64,000 bases of DNA from Algoriphagus sp. AK58 (lineage in GTDB: Bacteria > Bacteroidota > Bacteroidia > Cytophagales > Cyclobacteriaceae): positions 124,001 through 188,000 of the forward strand of contig NZ_QEIG01000007.1 in NCBI RefSeq assembly GCF_014324365.1, in the 5' to 3' direction. The position numbers and the translations under genes are program-made. The notes beneath the pieces are model-generated. The model was not told the origin of the DNA. It saw only the letters and a program-made list of their open reading frames with translations, and did not search any database. Position 1 is the stretch's first letter. Every line of letters starts with the position of its first letter. Of this stretch, positions 1-8,531 are shown piece by piece.

Positions 1-333
1 TCTTTGGCCTTGCACCTCTGCGTAAGCTTTGGCGAAATAAGTTTGTCCGACTTTAAATCCTTTGGATTCTCCAATAAATCGACCCGGGTTTTTCTTTTCT
101 CCCAAAGAGAGGGTGATGGGGGAAGAAAAGGAAGATTCGGTAGAAAACAAGAATCCATGATCTGTGGCCAAAACCTCCCGGTTGGTTAGTAATCGGCCTG
201 AAATTCGGATTTTATCTCCGCCCACAAACAACAAGTCTTCAGTTGCTACTAGGATGGGGGTTTCATTTTCTTCTGTACATGCACAAAAGACAAGTAGCAA
301 GTAAAAAATAAAAACAGATAACAGTTTTCGCAT
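1..333 (-). CDS. Lipoprotein, edge-truncated (C-terminus outside window)
   Basis: The frame opens at the ATG whose complement is CAT at 331-333 and stays open to base 1, so about 111 N-terminal residues are visible and the C-terminus is missing. It begins with a basic, hydrophobic signal ending in a Cys-rich lipobox region (residues MRKLLSV to FCAC), which points to lipid anchoring in the envelope. The mature part has the pattern GFLFS...G.F.GE...F.VGQTYFAKAYAE. This resembles the short fibronectin-like repeat common in Bacteroidota surface lipoproteins (GF.WS...L.PGTTYYVRAYA). Function is unknown. The repeat assignment is inference from this one visible copy. Confidence 0.75.
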   Translation of the reverse strand, partial: MRKLLSVFIFYLLLVFCACTEENETPILVATEDLLFVGGDKIRISGRLLTNREVLATDHGFLFSTESSFSSPITLSLGEKKNPGRFIGESKGFKVGQTYFAKAYAEVQGQR

Positions 334-436
334 GAATCGGAATGGTAATGTTTTCAAAAATAAAGGATAAGCAAGGGAAGGAAAAGAATCGGAAAGCGTA
401 TTTAACAAAAATCAAAAGATAAATAGGGGTATTTTT

Positions 437-1144
437 TCAATAACCCAATAAAAATCCAGAAATAAGGAAGGAGTAAGCTTCTGAAAAGTCTCCGTTCTCA
501 TTTTTCAGAAATATTTCATTAGGCTCCAATGCTCCACTTTTTTGTGAAAACCCTACAATTTCCCGGATAATAGGTTTGAAGGGTCTATCTCTTACCAAAA
601 TTCTATGGATGGGGAAAAGTCCCCGTTTTAGAGCCAAGGCAGAAAAATCCTCCATCTGCCTAGGTGGCAAAATAATCCAAATTTGCCCATTAGTTTTTAA
701 CAGCCTTGTTGCCTGTTCAATCAATTCTTCAAAAGAAAGAGCATCCGTATGTAAGGCCTGGTTTCGTTTGGAATCCTTGGGTTTGAGATGGTCGGGAAAA
801 TACGGCGGATTGCTCACGATGAGATCAAAGTGCTGATCTTCAGGGTAATCCTGAAACTTCCCCTGTATGATCCGAAGCCTTTCTGAAAATGGACTTTCCT
901 GGAAATTTTCTTCGGCTTGTCCGGCTGCATCAGGATCGATTTCTATCGCTGTAATCAAACTATCAGGAAATCGCTGCGCGAGCATCAACGAAATTACACC
1001 CGTGCCAGTCCCGATGTCCAGAATATTTTGGGGAGAATCTGCTTTGGCAAGTGCGCCAAGGAGTACCGCATCCGTGCTGATTTTCATCGCACAGCGGTCC
1101 TGATGGATTCTGAACTGTTGAAACTGAAACCAAGAGTTTCCCAT
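437..1144 (-). CDS. trmN6: tRNA1(Val) (adenine37-N6)-methyltransferase
   Basis: 235 aa, full length for the TrmN6/YfiC family. The N-terminus (FQFQQF.IHQDRCAMKISTDAVLLGA) is family-typical. It is followed by the SAM-binding motif LDIGTGTGVISLMLAQR near residue 43 and the N6-adenine methyltransferase motif NPPYF near residue 111. The family methylates A37 of tRNA1(Val) in the cytoplasm. The start ATG overlaps the stop of the upstream DUF2179 gene by one base (TGATG), so the two are probably translationally coupled. Confidence 0.9.
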   Translation of the reverse strand: MGNSWFQFQQFRIHQDRCAMKISTDAVLLGALAKADSPQNILDIGTGTGVISLMLAQRFPDSLITAIEIDPDAAGQAEENFQESPFSERLRIIQGKFQDYPEDQHFDLIVSNPPYFPDHLKPKDSKRNQALHTDALSFEELIEQATRLLKTNGQIWIILPPRQMEDFSALALKRGLFPIHRILVRDRPFKPIIREIVGFSQKSGALEPNEIFLKNENGDFSEAYSFLISGFLLGY

Positions 1145-1746
1145 CAGGTTCTTGCCCGGCTGAAAAATCTGGAACGGAAACTGGTTTTGTCTTCCATCAC
1201 GTTCAATTCCTCTTCGGAAACTCGTTTTACGCTTTCTATGGTGTAGAAGGCCTTTTCATCGATTTCTTTCACTTTGGAAATAAATTCGTGAAGCTGGTCC
1301 CGCTTCATCACGGTAAAAAGGAGATTCACTTTTCCATACCTGCCTTCAGCGCCCACGTTGGTGAACCGGTAGTTTTTTTCTTTCATAAACTCCAGCAATA
1401 AGGGTAAAGGATGCGGAGTAATGACCCTTACCAGCACCCTACCCAAGGCCAGTTTTTCATCTAAGGTCATGCCCACATAAGTGCCTGTGGCAAAGCCGCC
1501 TGCATACGCGATGTAGGAAAGCGGATTGTTGACATTTTGGAAAATCTGCCCGATCGCCAAAAGCCAGATCATCGCTTCGAAAAACCCTAAAATCGGAACA
1601 ATATTCTTTTTCCCATTCATCATAAACATGATGCGGAGGGTATTGATCGATACGTCTCCGATCCGGGCGATAAAAATCAACAAGGGCATCAACACATAGT
1701 TGAGTAAATTGTCAGAGATGCCAAGGGAGTTGAATAGATCTTGCAT
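1144..1746 (-). CDS. DUF2179 (UPF0316-type) membrane protein
   Basis: About 200 aa when started at MQDLFNSLG (ATG at 1746). Upstream in-frame starts exist, but the longest would run into the 3' end of the MFS gene, so the shorter start was chosen; MGYF at 1767 is the alternative. The N-terminal half has three hydrophobic segments with the family signature IARIGDVSINTLRIMF. The C-terminal half is a soluble DUF2179 domain (VRVITPHPLPLLLEFMKEKN ... GRYGKVNLLFTVMKRDQ). The DUF2179 fold is thought to bind small ligands; no enzymatic role is known. It probably forms an operon with trmN6. Confidence 0.8.
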   Translation of the reverse strand: MQDLFNSLGISDNLLNYVLMPLLIFIARIGDVSINTLRIMFMMNGKKNIVPILGFFEAMIWLLAIGQIFQNVNNPLSYIAYAGGFATGTYVGMTLDEKLALGRVLVRVITPHPLPLLLEFMKEKNYRFTNVGAEGRYGKVNLLFTVMKRDQLHEFISKVKEIDEKAFYTIESVKRVSEEELNVMEDKTSFRSRFFSRART

Positions 1747-1807
1747 GATGGTGCAAAAATACCCCATTATTTGGAGAGGAGGGTATAAAAATTGGAGGAA
1801 TCCGAAT

Positions 1808-2971
1808 TCAGATTTTTCGATCTCTGCCTGCAGGCCACCCAAATGCGATAAACTGCCCGGTCATTGCCAATAAAAACCAGATCAGGATGTTCCAATCGTC
1901 AAACAAATCCAGAGAAATCCCAAAGACCAGGGGGCCTAAAGCTGCCAAGACATAACCGGCAGACTGGACCATCCCAGAAAGTTTTGCTGTGGTCAGGTCT
2001 TCGGCAGTCCTCATCGAAATCAATGTGTAAGCAATACTCAAACTAGCCCCACTGCCGATTCCGATGACGGTGAGGGCAGCAAAGGTTACGGTTTCATCAG
2101 AGATGAAAAGTGCCCCATAGCCGATCAGATATCCGATTCCCACTAGGAGTACGACCCCTGATTGTTGCTTGAGTCGCATCAATAGATTGGGAGCAAAAAA
2201 GGTCCCGATCAGTGAAATCAATTGCATATAGGAAAGCGCTATTCCTGCATTGACAGGACTCATTCCTCTGGCGATAAGCATGTCAGGCAGCCAGGTGATC
2301 ATGGTAAAATACATCACCGACTGGGCCCCCATAAATAGGGTGACTTGCCAGGCTAAGCGGGACTTCCAGACATTTTTTGCCTGGGTGATCAATTGAGATT
2401 GCGGTGTAGCTTGGGGCTTCAATTGGGGAATCCAGATAAGCAGGGCTATAACCATCAAAACCACCCAAGACACCAAGGATCCTCTCCAGCCCAGACCCAA
2501 ATCCTCTGCAAGCGGAACACTCACTCCTGAGGCGATCGCTGCAAAAAGAGACATTCCTGTGGAAAGCAGGGCAGTCATTAAACCGATATTCTCTGGAATT
2601 CGAGCTTTGAAAAAAGGGATCATCAGCACATTTGCGATCACAATGCCTATTCCTGTCAGTGCAGTCCCAATATAAAGCAGCTCGATTCCTCCCAAAACTC
2701 GGATCACTACTCCTACAGAAAGAAGCACTATCCCCAAAAAAATCGCTTTCCCATGGCCCAATTTTTTTCCCAAACTCGGAGCAAACAGTGAAAAAATGGC
2801 AAAGGTGATCAGACTCAAGGTCGTCAGAAATCCAGCCAAGCCATTGGAAATCCCCAAATCCTCCCGGATAAACGGAATCAAAGGTCCCACCGAAGCAATC
2901 GAAGTCCTCAAGTTGATCGAAATCAAAATGATGCCGAGGATCAGCAGGGCTTTGTTGGATGGTTTGGACAT
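1808..2971 (-). CDS. MFS transporter, CynX/NimT family
   Basis: 387 aa with about 12 hydrophobic segments and no signal peptide, i.e. an inner-membrane major facilitator. The N-terminus LLILGIILISINLRTSIASVGPLI is the hallmark of the CynX/NimT subfamily (cyanate or 2-nitroimidazole transporter-like), followed by LGISNGLAGFLTTLSLITFA. The substrate cannot be read from sequence; subfamily members export or import small organic anions and drugs. It starts at a clear ATG (2971) and lies upstream of the DUF2179 gene on the same strand, possibly in one transcript. Confidence 0.85.
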   Translation of the reverse strand: MSKPSNKALLILGIILISINLRTSIASVGPLIPFIREDLGISNGLAGFLTTLSLITFAIFSLFAPSLGKKLGHGKAIFLGIVLLSVGVVIRVLGGIELLYIGTALTGIGIVIANVLMIPFFKARIPENIGLMTALLSTGMSLFAAIASGVSVPLAEDLGLGWRGSLVSWVVLMVIALLIWIPQLKPQATPQSQLITQAKNVWKSRLAWQVTLFMGAQSVMYFTMITWLPDMLIARGMSPVNAGIALSYMQLISLIGTFFAPNLLMRLKQQSGVVLLVGIGYLIGYGALFISDETVTFAALTVIGIGSGASLSIAYTLISMRTAEDLTTAKLSGMVQSAGYVLAALGPLVFGISLDLFDDWNILIWFLLAMTGQFIAFGWPAGRDRKI

Positions 2972-2978
2972 GAAAGAT

Positions 2979-3006
2979 TTACGAATTTTGAATTACGATT
3001 TACGAC
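2979..3006. repeat. Degenerate 7-bp periodic repeat
   Basis: Four consecutive heptamers (TTACGAA, TTTTGAA, TTACGAT, TTACGAC) fill the gap just upstream of the MFS gene. Similar short-period degenerate repeats occur in other intergenic gaps of this window (45872-45963 and 42336-42375). No coding or regulatory role is evident. Confidence 0.5.
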
Positions 3007-3145
3007 ATTTATCTGAACCTCAATTCTACTTCTCACGGCTATAACTATTGGAAAGAACCGTTGAAGTCAAACATGACGTCGTCAATCGTCATTCGTATAT
3101 CGTACTTACAAATATCAATTTTGGAGTAATGAAGAGAGGGTTCTA

Positions 3146-4177
3146 TCAAGCCCTGGATTCCACCAAATCCTTCACACAATCCACCCAGGTATCATTCGAA
3201 TTCAGGCTTGGTACCAAATCCCAATGTTCGCCCCCGAGTTCTTCAAATTGTTCCTTGTATTCTTCGCCCACTTCTACAGTAGTTTCCAGACAGTCGGCAA
3301 CAAAAGCAGGTGAGAACACCAGCACTTTCTTCACTCCTTCTTTTGCCAGTTCCTCGATCATATCCTCGGTGTAAGGTTTGATCCAAGGATCTTTACCCAA
3401 TCGGGATTGGAAACAGGTGACGACTTTATCTTCAGGCAATCCGAGCTTTTTTGCCACCAGTCGGGTCGTCTGAAAGCACTGTGCCCGATAGCAAAACTGA
3501 TTTTTCAATCCGTATTTATTGCAGCAAGCGCCCAACTGACAGTAGCCTTCTACACTACCTTTTCGGATTTGTCTTTCGGGTAAGCCGTGGTAAGAGAACA
3601 GGTAGCGGTCGTATTCCTGCTTTTGCATAGCCTCCCTTCCGAGTTCGGCCCAAGCTTCCAAAAACAGGGGATGATCCACATAGTTGCTGATGAATGTAAT
3701 TTCCGGAATAATCTGCCAAGTTCGGGCAATTTCCATCACCTTATCTATCACAGAGCCATTGGTGGCTGAAGCATATTGCGGGAACAGCGGCAACACAATG
3801 ATTTTTTTTACCTTGGCCTTCATCAGTTCCTCCAAGCCTTTTTCGATGCTTGGATTTTGATAGCGCATGGCCATGGCTACCAGATACTTCTCAGGATCCA
3901 GCTTTTTAATTAGCTTCTCTTTGAGATCTTGGGTATGAAACAGCAAGGGAGATCCGCGTTCAGTCCAGAGTTTACGGTATTCACCGGCAGATTTTGGAGC
4001 TCTGAAAGGTGCAATAATCAAATTGACCAGCATCCAGCGCGGAATAAAGGGGAAGTCAATGACCCGCCCGTCCATCAGAAATTCCCTTAGGTATTTTCTT
4101 ACGTCGCCTGTTTTGGTACTGTCTGGCGTGCCTAGATTCACGAGAAGGACGCCGATTTTTGCTTTATTCTTGGCCAT
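3146..4177 (-). CDS. hemH: Ferrochelatase
   Basis: 343 aa. The start KIGVLLVNLGTPDS is diagnostic of ferrochelatase. The family motifs LPLFPQYASATNGSV and FSYHGLPERQI (metal-binding His in SYHG) are present, and a C-terminal part ends in FSPAFVADCLETTVEV, carrying the conserved Glu region. A Cys-rich stretch (YCQLGACCNKYGLKNQFCYRAQC) suggests a possible Fe-S or metal site seen in some ferrochelatases. It inserts Fe2+ into protoporphyrin IX. It lies 159 bases downstream of ccmF on the same strand, which makes heme supply next to heme export a sensible arrangement. A TAATTTTG sequence at 4207-4214 on the minus strand could be a -7 box, but no -33 element fits. Confidence 0.95.
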   Translation of the reverse strand: MAKNKAKIGVLLVNLGTPDSTKTGDVRKYLREFLMDGRVIDFPFIPRWMLVNLIIAPFRAPKSAGEYRKLWTERGSPLLFHTQDLKEKLIKKLDPEKYLVAMAMRYQNPSIEKGLEELMKAKVKKIIVLPLFPQYASATNGSVIDKVMEIARTWQIIPEITFISNYVDHPLFLEAWAELGREAMQKQEYDRYLFSYHGLPERQIRKGSVEGYCQLGACCNKYGLKNQFCYRAQCFQTTRLVAKKLGLPEDKVVTCFQSRLGKDPWIKPYTEDMIEELAKEGVKKVLVFSPAFVADCLETTVEVGEEYKEQFEELGGEHWDLVPSLNSNDTWVDCVKDLVESRA

Positions 4178-4336
4178 GGATTGAATTCAATTTCCTTAGG
4201 GAAGCCCAAAATTAGCCTCTTTGTTCGATTTCTGTAATTGATGTTTTCTAAGTGGAATAGGCACAGGGATTTGGAGAAAAAAAATCCCAGGCTTCAATTC
4301 CTCCCAAGGATCCCGGGAAATCACCAAAGAGGGAAT

Positions 4337-6856
4337 TTATTCCATTCCTTTATCTCTCATCTTGGCAAACTCATCAAATCTGCGGAAAATAGCCACTGTG
4401 AAGCCTATCAGCATAATGATTGTACCAATCCAAAGCACATTGATATAGGGCTTCACGATCGCTTTCATCACCACATAGTCCTTTTGGTATTGATTGACTT
4501 TGAACACAAATTTGTTTTGCTCAGGAAGGATGTTTTCCAAGCTAACTTTTAATCCGAGTTCAGTGTCGACCACAGGAAGCTTTCCAACCTGATTATTTCG
4601 AATGATAAAGGTCGGCTCGAGCAATTTTTCCACATCGTAATCAAGCACTCTGAGCTTGGCTTTTACAGCGACGTCACCTTCTTGCAGCGTGTATCCTTCG
4701 ATTTCCTTGAGTACTTCAGCTCCGTCGAAATAAGTGACAAAGTCAGCGATGTGAAACTGCTCACCTGGAGACACCTCGTAATTTTCGTCTTCCTTCCAAT
4801 CTGGGTCTGCATAGTCATTCATGGCAGCCACATAGGTGTAAAGGTCCCGATTCAGGTAGATTTTAGAGTCAGGGGAAGAAATCAGCCCGCCCATGCTTTC
4901 ATTAAACTGAGACATGGGAGCAAGAGAAAACTTCAGTGTTTCATTCTGGTAATAGTCGATCTTGAAATAGTCGTTTTCTTCCAAAACCAATTTCACTATA
5001 TCCCCTTTTTTGAAATAGTCCTTGTAATCCGCTAAGGCAAGGGCTTCGTTCACATTGCCTGTGGATTCGAGAAGTTTGGCAGGAACATACTCCGGCACAC
5101 CCACCACCTTCTTCTGACGGCCCCGGTAGATGACTGTGTAATCCTTCATTTGCGTGGGCTTGTTGATCCAAAGCAGCACATGCTCTTTGTTCATCTCGTC
5201 CTCCCAGCTGTTGCTGTAGGTCAGCCCGGACATATTGATTGAAATGACATCTGAGTAGCCGGAACTAAACATGATCCCGATCAAAATCATTCCTAAGCCG
5301 ATGTGAGCCAAAGACCCACCCGCAAGCTTAAAGGTGGACTTTTTGAGAAGTCTGGCCAAAATCACCGAGTTTGCCACGATGGTAAACATTCCAGCCAAAA
5401 CGATAATGATATATTTCCAGTCGTAGACTTTTGCAAGGACGATTACCCCTGCTGATAGCAATACTGAGATCACATATGGGGTAACCAAAGCCTCTTTTAG
5501 AGCCTTCTTGTCCATTTTTTGCCACCAAAAAAACTGACCTACCGCTGTCAATAAGGCGATCACAACCGCAAACCAAAGCTGGAACTTGGTATAAAACTCC
5601 ACCTGATCTGCAGGAGGAGCCATATTGGAAATTCCCCCAAAGCTCTCCACCAAAGCATTCCAAGCGGGTATAGAAGTAGGAAGAATCACCTGGAATGACA
5701 TCAATCCCAAGGTGACCGCTCCAAGGAAAATCCAGAATTCACGGGAATAGACTGAGGCTTCTTTTTCGGAAGAAGGAATGTGTTTCCATGCTCTTGCTGC
5801 CAGGAAAATGGCAATGACCATGAAAAATAGCATGTACACTAGCAACTGACCTGAAAGTCCAAGATCTGTAAAAGAGTGAACAGATGCATCGCCAAGAACA
5901 CCTGATCGGACCAAAAAAGTAGCATAAAGCACCAGGATAAAGCTTAGGATTACCAAGACGATAGAAGTCTTGAGTGCAGTGGCACTTTTCTTAAAGGTAA
6001 TCATGGTGTGAATCGCCGCCACCAAAATTAACCAAGGCACATATACCGCATTTTCTACAGGGTCCCAGTTCCAATATCCTCCAAAGTTAAGCGTCACATA
6101 AGCCCAATAGGCACCCATAATGATACCCATCCCCAGAATCATGGCTGAGAAAATTGCCCAAGGCAAGGCGGGTCGAATCCATTCGGAATATCTTTTGGTC
6201 ACCAATCCACCAATCAAAAAAGCAAATGGAATCAACGTCGAAGCATAACCCATGAACAAGGTGGGAGGGTGAATGACCATCCAGATGTTTTGTAAAAGCG
6301 GGTTGAGTCCGGTGCCGTCTTCCGGTACGAAATCAGGATTCAGCTCAAAAATTGGTGCCTGAGTTGCATCTCTCAAAAGAATAAAGGGAGAGCTTCCAAT
6401 CTTCAAATCACCTATGACCACCCCGAGAATCATGGAGACCAAAAAGGCCTGAACCAAGGCAAAAACCACCATCACGGGAGCTTCCCAAAACTTATTGGTA
6501 TGAATCAGAATCACTCCCAAGACCACATTCCAAAATGCCCAAAGGATAAATGCCCCTTCCTGACCTTCCCAAAAACTGGAGATCATGTAGTGGACCGGAA
6601 GTGCTTTGGAGCTGTGCGAATAGGCGTAGAAATACTCGTAGCGATGATTGTAAATAATCTCAAATAGGGAGAAAGCAATCAATGCAGTCGACACTGCATG
6701 GATGTAAAAACTGATTCTGCTGAATCTCCTCCAACTTGCCTTATCTATTTCATTAGCCTGGAAATATTGGATATAGGCAAAAGCCGAAACCAGTGCACTG
6801 ACAAAGGCCACGATGGTCATCAAATGGCCCAAATTACCCACAAAGGTATTGATCAT
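4337..6856 (-). CDS. ccmF: Cytochrome c heme lyase subunit CcmF (heme-handling membrane protein)
   Basis: 839 aa integral membrane protein with more than ten hydrophobic segments. The conserved tryptophan-rich WWD-type motif (GGYWNWDPVENA near residue 265) and upstream histidine-bearing helices (NIWMVIHPPTLFMGYAS) identify the CcmF/CcsA superfamily. A periplasmic region near residues 540-790 precedes the last transmembrane helix. Family members transfer heme from CcmE to apocytochrome c at the outer face of the inner membrane. It is the last ccm gene of the cluster, 28 bases after ccmE. No CcmG or CcmH gene is present in the window. Confidence 0.92.
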   Translation of the reverse strand: MINTFVGNLGHLMTIVAFVSALVSAFAYIQYFQANEIDKASWRRFSRISFYIHAVSTALIAFSLFEIIYNHRYEYFYAYSHSSKALPVHYMISSFWEGQEGAFILWAFWNVVLGVILIHTNKFWEAPVMVVFALVQAFLVSMILGVVIGDLKIGSSPFILLRDATQAPIFELNPDFVPEDGTGLNPLLQNIWMVIHPPTLFMGYASTLIPFAFLIGGLVTKRYSEWIRPALPWAIFSAMILGMGIIMGAYWAYVTLNFGGYWNWDPVENAVYVPWLILVAAIHTMITFKKSATALKTSIVLVILSFILVLYATFLVRSGVLGDASVHSFTDLGLSGQLLVYMLFFMVIAIFLAARAWKHIPSSEKEASVYSREFWIFLGAVTLGLMSFQVILPTSIPAWNALVESFGGISNMAPPADQVEFYTKFQLWFAVVIALLTAVGQFFWWQKMDKKALKEALVTPYVISVLLSAGVIVLAKVYDWKYIIIVLAGMFTIVANSVILARLLKKSTFKLAGGSLAHIGLGMILIGIMFSSGYSDVISINMSGLTYSNSWEDEMNKEHVLLWINKPTQMKDYTVIYRGRQKKVVGVPEYVPAKLLESTGNVNEALALADYKDYFKKGDIVKLVLEENDYFKIDYYQNETLKFSLAPMSQFNESMGGLISSPDSKIYLNRDLYTYVAAMNDYADPDWKEDENYEVSPGEQFHIADFVTYFDGAEVLKEIEGYTLQEGDVAVKAKLRVLDYDVEKLLEPTFIIRNNQVGKLPVVDTELGLKVSLENILPEQNKFVFKVNQYQKDYVVMKAIVKPYINVLWIGTIIMLIGFTVAIFRRFDEFAKMRDKGME

Positions 6857-6884
6857 GATTTTTTACTTAGGATAAGACTCAACC

Positions 6885-7301
6885 TCACATTCCTGCCGCC
6901 TGTACATCGGTTTCCTGATACTTCGAAGGACACTTCATCAGGATTTTGTCTGCCACGAAAATATCTTTGTCACGGTATGACCCGATCACGACTACTTGTT
7001 CAGAACGCTGAAAATCGGCAGGTACAGGCTCATTATAAAATACTTTTTGCTCAGTGCCCTCATTGTCCACAAGCATAAAGGTGAAGGAAGTTTTGTCCTC
7101 TCGGACTTCAATTCCGGTCACTTGACCGGCTCCGTCTTTTTTTAGCTGCCCCACCACGTGGATGGCTTTATCTTCCCCATCTTCCTTCATTTCCCAGGCC
7201 GTGTTGAAGCTTTCGTAGCTGCTGGCATCGCCTATCGAAGTCATTATAATGACGATGGCGATTGCAATGATACCTAGTCCGATGATATGTCCTTTTTTCA
7301 T
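6885..7301 (-). CDS. ccmE: Heme chaperone CcmE, CxxxY variant
   Basis: 138 aa: one N-terminal signal-anchor helix (residues 5-22) and an OB-fold periplasmic domain (VVGQLKKDGAG ... FTFMLVDNEGTEQKVFYNEPVP), matching CcmE. CcmE carries heme from CcmC to CcmF. In the E. coli type the covalent heme ligand is the His of HxxxY; here the equivalent position is Cys124 in CPSKY (C-x3-Y128). This substitution is known from Desulfovibrio and archaeal CcmE. It is placed between ccmD and ccmF in an uninterrupted operon. Confidence 0.9.
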   Translation of the reverse strand: MKKGHIIGLGIIAIAIVIIMTSIGDASSYESFNTAWEMKEDGEDKAIHVVGQLKKDGAGQVTGIEVREDKTSFTFMLVDNEGTEQKVFYNEPVPADFQRSEQVVVIGSYRDKDIFVADKILMKCPSKYQETDVQAAGM

Positions 7302-7313
7302 GGGAGTTTGAAA

Positions 7314-7556
7314 TTAAGAAGGAAGATTTTTTTCAAGCCTGCTGATCTTGCGATCGGTATTGATCACGTATACTGTAATCCCCGCAAAAATGATTGCGAT
7401 AATACCTACCAACACATAGATTTTTCCGTCGGCACGCATCCGGTCTGCCATTTCAACCGAATTATTCGAATAGTCGGCATCAGTGACTGGGATTTTCTCT
7501 TGCGCCAAGGCACTTAGCGAAAAAACCAACAAGGCTATGGTCAATATTTTTTTCAT
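7314..7556 (-). CDS. ccmD: CcmD-like small membrane protein
   Basis: 80 aa from ATG 7556 (MKKILTIALLVFS). A longer frame exists upstream, but the signal peptide starting here decides the start. It has a cleavable signal (to about ALAQ), a short periplasmic stretch, then one transmembrane helix (KIYVLVGIIAIIFAGITVYVI) and a basic cytoplasmic tail (NTDRKISRLEKNL). This helix-tail layout and the position between ccmC and ccmE fit CcmD, which releases holo-CcmE from the CcmABC complex. The identification rests mainly on position and topology, since CcmD is poorly conserved. Confidence 0.7.
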   Translation of the reverse strand: MKKILTIALLVFSLSALAQEKIPVTDADYSNNSVEMADRMRADGKIYVLVGIIAIIFAGITVYVINTDRKISRLEKNLPS

Positions 7557-7649
7557 GTGTTTTTGAATGGTTTTACTAGGCCACATGGAATCTCGCATGG
7601 TTAAAAACCATTTCCTATTTATAACATCTGTCATGCTCGATTTCATCAA

Positions 7650-8324
7650 TTAAGAATTAATCAATTTGTCTTCAAGTAATCGCTCTACCCTACGGATTCT
7701 TACCCGGACTGTTGCAATCCAGGTGCCCAAAAGTGTCCAGCCGATGATGGCAGGATAGAAAACCATCCTTAGCTTGGAATCTAAGTCGTAGGCGTTGAAC
7801 CCTGGATTTCCGCCATTTCCTGGATGTAGGCTGTCTGTCAATCGGGGTAAAACGAAAATCAATGGAATAAAAGCGGCAAACGCAAAAATGTTGTAAACCG
7901 CTCCGATTCTTCCACGCTGCTGTTGATCTGTTATTGAACCTCTCAAAATCAGATAGGCGAAATACATCAGTAGACCAATCGCAGAAGCATTCTGCTTGGG
8001 ATCGCCGCTCCAGTAGTCACCCCAGGTAAATCTCGCCCAAAGCATTCCTGTCACAATACCCAAGACACCAAACAAAATGGCCGCATTGGTAAACTCCAGA
8101 GCCATATCGTCATGCTTCAGGTCATTGCTGCGAAGATATTTGATGCTGTAAACAACCGCTACCACCAGCATAAGGATCATTCCAAACCACATCGTCACAT
8201 GAAAATGCAACGCTCGGATAGTCTCATTGAGAATGGGAAGCCTAGGTACGTCCATCAATAATCCTGCGATCAAGGTATAAAACAAGAGACCGATTGTCAG
8301 GATTTTCCACCAGGATTGGCGCAT
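7650..8324 (-). CDS. ccmC: Heme exporter/assembly protein CcmC
   Basis: About 224 aa from the ATG at 8324 (MRQSWWK); the open frame extends to a TTG at 8351. Six hydrophobic segments are visible. The WWD-family signature WARFTWGDYWSGDPKQNA near residue 105 and a conserved histidine before it (RALHFHVTMWFGM) identify CcmC. CcmC presents heme to CcmE at the periplasmic face. It is the first gene of ccmC-D-E-F. A TATTTTTG candidate -7 box lies at 8349-8356 on the minus strand, without a convincing -33 element. Confidence 0.9.
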   Translation of the reverse strand: MRQSWWKILTIGLLFYTLIAGLLMDVPRLPILNETIRALHFHVTMWFGMILMLVVAVVYSIKYLRSNDLKHDDMALEFTNAAILFGVLGIVTGMLWARFTWGDYWSGDPKQNASAIGLLMYFAYLILRGSITDQQQRGRIGAVYNIFAFAAFIPLIFVLPRLTDSLHPGNGGNPGFNAYDLDSKLRMVFYPAIIGWTLLGTWIATVRVRIRRVERLLEDKLINS

Positions 8325-8519
8325 AATTGAAATTTGCTTTTTCAAGCGCAAAAATAGGGTATAAGTTCCTGAATCCCCTTCTTTTTATCATAAAAGGAGA
8401 CCTGTTATCCATGAAAAGAACTAATTCTCTACTTCCAAAATACATGTTGGTATCGAAGCAGCCTTTTATTAGCCAATTCTCAATGAAATTCATTTTTCCA
8501 CTTTCCGGAATTCAATCCG

Positions 8520-8527
8520 TAACTTTG
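8520..8527 (+). promoter_or_regulatory. Candidate -7 box (TAACTTTG) for rlmN
   Basis: TAACTTTG matches the Bacteroidota -7 consensus TAnnTTTG and lies only 4 bases before the GTG used as start of rlmN. No TTG/TTTG -33 element is found 19-21 bases upstream, so the call is tentative. Confidence 0.4.
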
Positions 8528-8531
8528 CCCC

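Noticed and set aside
4207-4214. Minus-strand TAATTTTG as hemH promoter
   Set aside because: It matches the -7 consensus, but no TTG/TTTG is found 19-21 bases upstream, so it is not listed as a separate feature.
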